Positions 4,544 to 9,868 of a stretch of 9,868 nucleotides of DNA are shown here, piece after piece. The position numbers were made by a program, and so were the translations under genes. Each line of letters starts with the position of its first letter. The first letter of the stretch is position 1. The DNA is from Nocardioidaceae bacterium (lineage in GTDB: Bacteria > Actinomycetota > Actinomycetes > Propionibacteriales > Nocardioidaceae): NCBI GenBank assembly GCA_013696065.1, contig JACCZJ010000428.1:1-9868 (forward strand), in the 5' to 3' direction. The notes below the pieces were generated by a model, which saw nothing but the letters and a program-made list of their open reading frames with translations, searched no databases and was not told the DNA's origin.

Positions 4544-6125
4544 GCAGGTCGACGTAGCGGACGAGCTCCGCCTGCATTTCCGCGCCGATCTGGTCGAGCA
4601 CCGCGCCGGGGATGGCGCTATCGACGGACAACGCCACGAGTGCATGGCCGCCCTGGCGATCACGCGCGACCTGCATACCGCCGATGTTGATGTCGGCGTC
4701 CCCGAGGAGGCGACCGATGGCGCCGACCATGCCTGGACGGTCCTGGTAGGTGAAGAACGCCAAATGGTCAGTCGGCTCGAGGTCGACGTCGTAATCGTTG
4801 ATCTCCACCAGTCGCTCACGCTGATGGATTCCGATCAAGGTTCCCGACACCGACACCTGGGTGCCGTCGCGCAGGGTGCCACGCAGCGTCACGAGATTGC
4901 GGTGGTCAGCGCTCTCCGAGTCGGTGACGAGCCGGACCGCCATGCCTCGCTCACTCGCGAGCAGAGGCGCGTTGACGTAGGACACGTTTTCTTCGACGAT
5001 GTCGGTGAAGACCCCCTTGAGAGCCGCCAGCTCCAGGACCTTGACGTCATACTGCGTGATCTCACCGCGCACCTCGACATCGAGCTGCTCAGCCACCTCA
5101 GCCGCGAGCGCGGTGAAGATGCGACCGAGTTTTTCAGTCAGCGGTATGCCGGGACGCACGTCCTCGGCTATCACTCCCCCCTGCACGTTGACCGCGTCGG
5201 GGACCAGCTCACCGCTGAGGGCGAGCCGCACCGACTTCGCTACGGCGATGCCAGCCTTCTCCTGCGCCTCATCGGTGGACGCCCCCAAGTGGGGCGTGGC
5301 AACGACGTTGTCGAACTCGAACAAGGGAGAGTCGGTGCACGGTTCGCTAGCGAAGACGTCGATTCCAGCTCCGGCGATGCGACCTTCTTTGAGCGCGACT
5401 TGCAGCGCATGCTCGTCGACGATGCCGCCGCGGGCCGCGTTGACGATGATCGCCGTCGGCTTGCAGCGGGCCAGCTGATCGTCGCTGATCAGTCCCACGG
5501 TCTCGGCCGTCTTGGGCAGATGAACAGAGATGAAGTCTGCGTTGGCCATCAGGTCTTCGAGGCTGACAAGCCGGACCCCGAGCTGAGCGGCGCGTCCAGC
5601 CTGAACGTAGGGGTCGTAGGCGATGATCTTCATGCCAAAGGCGCTGAGGCGCTGGGCGACGAGGATACCGATTTTGCCCAGACCGACGATGCCCACGGTT
5701 TTTTCGAAGAGCTCAATCCCGGTGTACTTGCTGCGCTTCCATTCCCCCTGCTTGAGCGAGGCATTGGCGGGGCCGATGTGGCGGGCGGCGGAGAGCAGCA
5801 GCGCGACAGCCAGCTCGGCGGCGCTGACGATGTTGGACGTGGGCGCGTTCACCACCATCACGCCTGATTGAGTGGCCTGCTTGACATCTACGTTGTCCAG
5901 CCCGACGCCAGCACGGGCGATCACCTTGAGACGACTGGCAGCAGCGATTGCTTCGGCGTCAACCTTGGTGGCGCTGCGCACCAAGATGGCATCGACGTCG
6001 TGGATGGCCGGCAGCAGCTCGGCACGGTCAGCACCATTGCAGCGTCGGATCTCGAAGTCAGGGCCGAGAGCATCGACGGTGGCGGGGCTCAATTCTTCAG
6101 CGATGAGGACGACGGGCTTGGTCAC
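4539..6125 (-). CDS. serA: D-3-phosphoglycerate dehydrogenase (long form with ACT domain)
   Basis: Oxidises 3-phosphoglycerate to 3-phosphohydroxypyruvate with NAD+, the first step of serine synthesis. It has 528 residues, the size of the mycobacterial type. Order: substrate-binding domain halves (1-100 and about 290-315) around the NAD fold with VGIVGLGKIG (144-153), catalytic R232 in NAARGGIVDE, E261 in ASEP, and H279 in ATPHLGAST. An intervening domain (about 320-455) follows, then a C-terminal ACT domain starting around LAFFTYQDRPGMVGAIG (455-471), the usual site of serine feedback. The start is GTG at 6125, with AAGGAA about ten bases before it. It stands alone between a 422-base upstream gap and the convergent methyltransferase, so it is likely transcribed from its own promoter, though read-through from ilvBNC is possible. 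Confidence 0.97.
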   Translation of the reverse strand: MTKPVVLIAEELSPATVDALGPDFEIRRCNGADRAELLPAIHDVDAILVRSATKVDAEAIAAASRLKVIARAGVGLDNVDVKQATQSGVMVVNAPTSNIVSAAELAVALLLSAARHIGPANASLKQGEWKRSKYTGIELFEKTVGIVGLGKIGILVAQRLSAFGMKIIAYDPYVQAGRAAQLGVRLVSLEDLMANADFISVHLPKTAETVGLISDDQLARCKPTAIIVNAARGGIVDEHALQVALKEGRIAGAGIDVFASEPCTDSPLFEFDNVVATPHLGASTDEAQEKAGIAVAKSVRLALSGELVPDAVNVQGGVIAEDVRPGIPLTEKLGRIFTALAAEVAEQLDVEVRGEITQYDVKVLELAALKGVFTDIVEENVSYVNAPLLASERGMAVRLVTDSESADHRNLVTLRGTLRDGTQVSVSGTLIGIHQRERLVEINDYDVDLEPTDHLAFFTYQDRPGMVGAIGRLLGDADINIGGMQVARDRQGGHALVALSVDSAIPGAVLDQIGAEMQAELVRYVDLQ

Positions 6126-6159
6126 GGAGATGAGTTTCCTTGCGGGACTTGGTGGTGGA

Positions 6160-6175
6160 TCGAGCGGGCGCTCGA
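6160..6175 (-). repeat. Hairpin in the serA untranslated leader
   Basis: TCGAGCG-2-CGCTCGA, a perfect 7-base palindromic arm pair (in RNA a 6-bp stem with a GCCC loop), 35 bases upstream of the serA GTG. It may affect translation or mark an operator; nothing else supports a specific role. Confidence 0.4.
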
Positions 6176-6235
6176 CTGCTCAACGGTGACCGGTGTATGT
6201 CGACCGGAGCACCACGCCGTGCCCGTGCGCCACAA

Positions 6236-6241
6236 AGTCTA
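6236..6241 (-). promoter_or_regulatory. Candidate -10 box for serA
   Basis: TAGACT on the minus strand fits the actinomycete TANNNT pattern. It would give an untranslated leader of about 105 bases before serA. No good -35 is seen at 16-19 bases. A TTGACA at 6305-6310 has no matching -10 at normal spacing. Confidence 0.35.
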
Positions 6242-6380
6242 GACCACCCTGCTGGACGTCGGGCTCGGTCTCACGAGGGACCCCTGCCGGACCTAGTCGC
6301 AGCGTGTCAAGGGCGGATCACCGGCGCCATCGGCACCGCTGATCACCCAGCGGTCGCCGACCTGGGTCATGTCGTAGTCA

Positions 6381-6399
6381 TTCGTCCGGATCAGACGAA
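6381..6399. repeat. Inverted pair TTCGTC / GACGAA at the edge of the tandem repeats
   Basis: TTCGTC (6381-6386) and GACGAA (6394-6399), spacer 7. With the elements inside the repeats it makes an alternating row of five: TTCGTC 6381, GACGAA 6394, TTCGTC 6414, GACGAA 6456, TTCGTC 6476. Confidence 0.5.
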
Positions 6400-6517
6400 C
6401 CTCAGCAAGCCGATTCGTCCGACTGAGAGCGGCTGGTCACCCCGTCACGCGGCCGGACGAACCCCAGCAAGCCGATTCGTCCGACTGAGAGCGGCTGGTC
6501 ACCCCGTGACGCGGCCG
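6394..6517. repeat. Two tandem copies of a 62-bp repeat
   Basis: Copy 1 is 6394-6455 and copy 2 is 6456-6517. They differ at two positions (T6402 against C6464, and the C/G in CCCGTCACGC against CCCGTGACGC), 60 of 62 identical. Each copy carries a GACGAA and a TTCGTC 14 bases apart that can form a hairpin; in copy 2 the arms reach seven bp (6455-6461 and 6476-6482). Copy 2 also has a perfect GTCAC-3-GTGAC palindrome that copy 1 lost through the C/G change. No gene is evident inside. Confidence 0.9.
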
Positions 6518-6547
6518 GACCATTTCCGCCGGCGGCGATAGGCGGTA

Positions 6548-7576
6548 TCAGCGCGCGGCGCTGCCCTCGGTGTAGTCGTCATCGTGGGACTTGACCCAGC
6601 TCATCAGGGTGCGGAGCTCACGTCCCGTAGCCTCGATCGGGTGAGCCTGGCTCTGCTCACGGAATTGCTTGAACTTCGGTGCGCCCGCATCCTGGTCGGC
6701 GATGAACTCTTCGGCCCACTTGCCGCTCTGGATGTTGTCGAGCACGTCTCTCATCCGGGCCTTGACAGACGAGTCGACGATGTAGGGGCCAGAGGTGTAA
6801 TCGCCGTACTCTGCGGTGTCGGAGACGGACCAGCGCTGCTTTGCGATGCCGCCTTCGTACATCAGGTCCACGATCAGTTTGAGCTCGTGCAGGCACTCGA
6901 AGTAGGCGACCTCGGGCTGGTAGCCAGCCTCGACCAGCGTCTCGAAACCGGCCTGGATCAGGGCCGAAGCTCCACCGCACAGCACAGCCTGCTCACCGAA
7001 CAGATCCGTCTCGGTCTCTTCGGTGAACGTGGTCTTGATCCCGCCCGCGCGCAGGCCTCCGATGGCCTTCGCGTAGGACAGCGCCAGCTCCCACGCCTTG
7101 CCCGACGCGTCCTGTTCGACAGCCACGAGCACCGGGACGCCGCGTCCCTCACTGAACTCGCGGCGCACGAGGTGACCGGGCCCCTTTGGGGCAACCATCG
7201 CCACGTCGACGCCCGCCGGCGGCGCGATGTAGCCGAAGCGGATGTTGAAGCCGTGCCCGAAGAACAAGGCATCCACGTCGACCAGGTTGGGCTCGATGGC
7301 TTCGGTGTAGAGACTGCGCTGCACCGGGTCGGGTGCCAGCACCATGATCAGGTCGGCTTCTTCGCATGCCTCGTACGGCGTGGTGACGCGTAGCCCTTCC
7401 GCCTCGGCCTTGGCCCGGCTCTGCGAGGTTTCGGGCAGGCCGACGCGTACGTCGACACCGGAGTCACGCAGGGACAGGGCATGGGCGTGGCCCTGGCTGC
7501 CGTAGCCCAAGACGGCGACGTTGCGCCCTTGGATCACGCTCAGGTCAGCGTCGTCGTCGTAGAACATGTCGGCCAT
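6548..7576 (-). CDS. ilvC: Ketol-acid reductoisomerase (class I, NADPH type)
   Basis: Isomerises and reduces 2-acetolactate and 2-aceto-2-hydroxybutyrate to the dihydroxy acids of valine/leucine and isoleucine synthesis, using Mg2+ and NADPH. At 342 residues it is the short class I form. Motifs: Rossmann VLGYGSQGHAHA (22-33); a loop with Ser residues at about 51-53 (ETSQSRAKAE), consistent with phosphate binding and so NADPH; FFGHGFN with catalytic H108; APKGPGHLVRREF (129-141); and metal ligands D191 and E195 (TETDLFGEQ), E227 and E231 (YFECLHELKL). The ATG at 7576 is the first possible start after an in-frame stop; AAGGAG lies 11 bases before it, a rather long spacing. It follows ilvN by about 70 bases and is probably in the ilvBNC operon. 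Confidence 0.97.
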   Translation of the reverse strand: MADMFYDDDADLSVIQGRNVAVLGYGSQGHAHALSLRDSGVDVRVGLPETSQSRAKAEAEGLRVTTPYEACEEADLIMVLAPDPVQRSLYTEAIEPNLVDVDALFFGHGFNIRFGYIAPPAGVDVAMVAPKGPGHLVRREFSEGRGVPVLVAVEQDASGKAWELALSYAKAIGGLRAGGIKTTFTEETETDLFGEQAVLCGGASALIQAGFETLVEAGYQPEVAYFECLHELKLIVDLMYEGGIAKQRWSVSDTAEYGDYTSGPYIVDSSVKARMRDVLDNIQSGKWAEEFIADQDAGAPKFKQFREQSQAHPIEATGRELRTLMSWVKSHDDDYTEGSAAR

Positions 7577-7646
7577 GGTCGGTCAATCTCCTTGAGGTCT
7601 AAGGGTGGTGGCGTCCAGTAATGATGATTGCAGCGCCCAAGGACCG

Positions 7647-8186
7647 TCACGCAGACTCAGCGATCGAGACGGGCGGCGCGGGTTTTGAGCTCCGATCGGT
7701 GATGGATCGAGACCCCCGGTTGATGGCGACCATCCCCGACTGCACCAGCTCGCGGATGCCGAACGGCTCGAGCACCCGCAGCATCGCCTCGAGCTTGCCC
7801 CGATCACCCGTGACCTCGATGGTCACCGCGTCGACCGCGACGTCGACGACCTTGGCCCGGAAGAGTTGGACCGTCTCGAGCACGTGGCTTCGCGTTGCCG
7901 CATCAGCCTTGACCTTGATCAAAGCCAGCTCACGCTCGACCGCGTTCGACCCGTCGAGCTCCACGATCTTCAAAACTTCGATCAGCTTGTGGAGCTGCTT
8001 CGTCACCTGCTCGAGGGGTTGGTCCTCGAGGTTGACCGCGATCGTCATACGGGATATCTCAGGCTGTTCGGTGGGGCCGACGGCTAGGGATTCGATGTTG
8101 TAGCCCCGCCGAGAGAACAACGCGGCCACCCGCGCCAGCACACCGGGCTTGTCTTGCACCAGGACCGATAAGGTGTGCGTGGTCAC
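7647..8186 (-). CDS. ilvN: Acetohydroxyacid synthase small (regulatory) subunit
   Basis: Binds and activates the IlvB catalytic subunit and gives valine feedback inhibition. It has 179 residues with an N-terminal ACT domain (about 4-78: LSVLVQDKPGVLARVAALF then RRGYNIESLAVG) and a C-terminal small-subunit domain (about 84-158). G15 and N30 fall at the places where valine contacts are known in the E. coli IlvH type, so feedback control is likely kept. The start is GTG at 8186, overlapping the ilvB stop as GTGA. A GAGGA inside the ilvB end lies six bases before it, so translation is likely coupled to ilvB. The C-terminal tail after residue 160 is Ser/Pro-rich and probably disordered. Confidence 0.96.
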   Translation of the reverse strand: MTTHTLSVLVQDKPGVLARVAALFSRRGYNIESLAVGPTEQPEISRMTIAVNLEDQPLEQVTKQLHKLIEVLKIVELDGSNAVERELALIKVKADAATRSHVLETVQLFRAKVVDVAVDAVTIEVTGDRGKLEAMLRVLEPFGIRELVQSGMVAINRGSRSITDRSSKPAPPVSIAESA

Positions 8187-9868
8187 AGGTCATCCTCCTC
8201 GAAGTCGGGCTTGAGGTCTCTGGCGATCTGGATGGCGTCGTTGCTCAGCCCGGCAGCCACCATCGGCCACACCATCGCGTCGCGGTTGACGATGAAGTCG
8301 ATCACGACGGGAGCGTCGTTGATCTCCATCGCCTTGGCGATCACGCCGTCGACGTCATCGGTTGCCTCGCATCGCAAGCCAACGCAACCAAGCGCCTCCG
8401 CCAGTTTGACGAAGTCGGGGACGCGAGCCGAGTGCAGGTCGGTGTTGGAATAGCGTCCCTCGTAGAAGAGCGTCTGCCACTGTCGCACCATGCCGAGGCT
8501 CGAGTTGTTGATCACGGCCACTTTGATCGGTATGCCGTTGAGGGCACACGTGGCCAGCTCCTGATTGGTCATCTGGAAACAACCGTCCCCGTCGATAGCC
8601 CAGACGGTCTTGTCGGGTACGCCGACCTTGGCGCCCATCGCGGCAGGAACCGCATAGCCCATCGTGCCGAGGCCCCCGGAGTTGAGCCACGTGCGGGGGT
8701 GCTCGTACTTCACGAAGTGCGCACCCCACATCTGATGCTGCCCGACGCCCGCGACATATACCGCATCAGGTCCGGCGATTGCGCCCAGCCTCTCGATGAC
8801 GTACTGCGGAGACAGCGAGTCGTCGTGGCTCTCGTAGCCCAGGGGGAACTTCTCCCGCCATCCCTGGCAGGCCGCGAGCCACGGACCAGAGTCGCCGCGT
8901 CGCCCGGCGTCGTACTCAGCCTGGACGGCGGCGACCAGCTGCCCGATCACCTCGCGGCAGTCCCCCACGATCGGCACATCAGCAATCCGGTTCTTGCCGA
9001 TCTCGGCCGGGTCGATGTCGGCGTGGATGACCTTGGCGTCCGGCGCGAAGCTGTCGAGCTTGCCTGTCACGCGATCGTCGAATCGGGCACCGAGGCAAAT
9101 CAGGAGGTCACTGCGTTGCAGGGCGGCCACGGCTGCCACTGTGCCGTGCATCCCCGGCATCCCGAGATGCAGACGATGACTGTCGGGGAACGCTCCACGC
9201 GCCATCAGGGTCGTGACGACCGGGATCCGGGTCAGCTCAGCCAGCTCGAGGAGCTCAGCGCTTGCCTCCGCGCGAATGACGCCTCCACCGACGTACAGGA
9301 CTGGTCTCTCGGATGCGGCGATCAACCGCGCTGCCTCACGCACCTGCTTGGCGTGCGGTCGCGTGACCGGCCGATAGCCGGGCAGGCTGACGTGGGTCGG
9401 ATACTCGAACGTCGTCAGTGCTTGCAACGCGTCCTTGGCGATGTCCACGAGCACAGGGCCCGGCCGTCCGGTGCTGGCGATGTGGAACGCCTCGGCAATC
9501 GCGCGTGGGATGTCGTCGGCGTTGGTGACGAGGTAGTTGTGCTTGGTGATCGGCATCGTGATGCCACGGATGTCGGCCTCCTGGAAGGCATCCGATCCGA
9601 TGGCCGCGCTATTGACCTGACCGGTGATAGCCACGATAGGCACCGAGTCCATGTGCGCATCGGCGATCGGGGTCACGAGGTTGGTCGCCCCGGGTCCGCT
9701 TGTCGCCATACACACTCCCACCTTGCCGGTGGCGGCGGCATAGCCCTGGGCTGCGTGCCCTGCCCCCTGCTCGTGGCGAACGAGGATGTGCCTGATCTGT
9801 GTGGAGTCGAAGAGCGGGTCGTAGGCAGGCAGGATGGCGCCCCCCGGGATGCCGAATATGGTGTCGAC
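8183..9868 (-). CDS. ilvB: Acetohydroxyacid synthase large (catalytic) subunit, N-terminus cut by right edge
   Basis: ThDP enzyme that condenses two pyruvates to acetolactate, or pyruvate with 2-oxobutyrate to acetohydroxybutyrate. The frame is open through base 9868 with no start in the window; 561 residues are present and a few tens are missing. The first residues, VDTIFGIPGGAILPAYDPLF, are the usual N-terminal core, followed by RHEQGAGHAAQGYA with the catalytic glutamate (33rd visible residue), then ATSGPGATNLVTP. ITGQVNSAAIG has Asn where plant enzymes have Pro197. Further on are DAFQEADI, MPGMHGT, GARFDDRVTG, the ThDP motif GDGCFQMTNQELAT (visible residues 427-440) ending in INN, and GMVRQWQ, whose Trp matches plant Trp574. 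It overlaps ilvN by four bases. Confidence 0.97.
   Translation of the reverse strand, partial: VDTIFGIPGGAILPAYDPLFDSTQIRHILVRHEQGAGHAAQGYAAATGKVGVCMATSGPGATNLVTPIADAHMDSVPIVAITGQVNSAAIGSDAFQEADIRGITMPITKHNYLVTNADDIPRAIAEAFHIASTGRPGPVLVDIAKDALQALTTFEYPTHVSLPGYRPVTRPHAKQVREAARLIAASERPVLYVGGGVIRAEASAELLELAELTRIPVVTTLMARGAFPDSHRLHLGMPGMHGTVAAVAALQRSDLLICLGARFDDRVTGKLDSFAPDAKVIHADIDPAEIGKNRIADVPIVGDCREVIGQLVAAVQAEYDAGRRGDSGPWLAACQGWREKFPLGYESHDDSLSPQYVIERLGAIAGPDAVYVAGVGQHQMWGAHFVKYEHPRTWLNSGGLGTMGYAVPAAMGAKVGVPDKTVWAIDGDGCFQMTNQELATCALNGIPIKVAVINNSSLGMVRQWQTLFYEGRYSNTDLHSARVPDFVKLAEALGCVGLRCEATDDVDGVIAKAMEINDAPVVIDFIVNRDAMVWPMVAAGLSNDAIQIARDLKPDFEEDDL

Larger units (their letters stand above)
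6126..6547. other. Intergenic region between ilvC and serA
   Basis: This 422-base gap holds, from the serA side, a strong hairpin, a -10 box, and a pair of 62-bp direct repeats reaching almost to the ilvC stop. A 25-codon minus-strand frame at 6293-6370 (starts MTQVGDRW) has no ribosome site and is not called. A short palindrome CCGCCGGCGG sits just behind ilvC, with no T-run. Confidence 0.6.

Noticed and set aside
4542..5867. A 441-codon plus-strand open frame opposite serA
   Set aside because: It lies fully antisense to serA, which has all its catalytic motifs; long antisense frames are expected in high-GC genes. The translation shows no domain.
6305..6310. TTGACA as the -35 of a serA promoter
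   Set aside because: The hexamer at 17 bases is GCAGGG, and no -10 fits at normal spacing.
6293..6370. A 25-codon minus-strand frame (MTQVGDRWVISG...) between ilvC and serA
   Set aside because: It reads somewhat like a protein but has no Shine-Dalgarno sequence or promoter and is short. It may be a remnant; evidence is insufficient for a call.
6394..6517. CRISPR-like array
   Set aside because: The 62-bp copies are directly adjacent with no unique spacers, and no cas genes are present.
7577..7646. Possible leader peptide or promoter between ilvN and ilvC (contains CAATCATCATTAC and TTAGACCT)
   Set aside because: No short frame with repeated branched-chain codons and no terminator hairpin is present; the hexamers do not form a good promoter pair.

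Overview
The window is a GC-rich stretch of an actinomycete chromosome. It carries the branched-chain amino acid cluster together with the first serine gene, and almost all of it is read on the minus strand. The evidence for an actinomycete is the long (528-residue) SerA with an intervening domain plus ACT domain, CimA in place of threonine dehydratase, GTG/TTG starts, a leaderless-looking leuB promoter and the order ilvB-ilvN-ilvC-serA-leuB-ilvE-cimA. That order resembles clusters in Streptomyces and, in part, Mycobacterium. I cannot fix the genus from the sequence; a Micrococcales-like organism is only a guess.

Right to left, in transcription order: ilvB (cut by the right edge) overlaps ilvN by four bases, and ilvC follows after about 70 bases. 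These make acetohydroxyacid synthase and ketol-acid reductoisomerase. A 422-base gap follows, with a nearly perfect 62-bp tandem duplication and the serA promoter region, then serA (4539-6125). Next comes the only clear plus-strand gene, a small SAM-dependent methyltransferase (about 3927-4493), convergent with serA. From about 3600 to 3865 there is an unusually dense set of inverted repeats, overlapping a possible 40-codon minus-strand gene, followed by a well-supported 49-codon gene of unknown function (3404-3553). Then leuB (leaderless-looking promoter), ilvE and finally cimA, whose 3' part runs off the left edge.

The genes work together as follows. CimA makes citramalate from pyruvate and acetyl-CoA; LeuB (with LeuCD, not in the window) carries it to 2-oxobutyrate; AHAS (IlvBN) and IlvC, with IlvD (not seen), build the keto acids of isoleucine and valine; IlvE transaminates them. 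LeuB and IlvE also serve leucine. SerA starts serine synthesis.

The best regulatory find lies between ilvE and cimA. A minus-strand 8-codon leader (MQHCIIIE, three consecutive Ile codons) is followed by RNA segments that can pair with the Ile codons and by a strong intrinsic terminator with seven T's just before cimA. This is the layout of a ribosome-mediated isoleucine attenuator, apparently driven by its own promoter inside the operon. Other points worth a second look are the two unrecognised small genes and the hairpin cluster, the 62-bp repeats, and an Asn in AHAS at the place equivalent to the plant Pro197 herbicide site.
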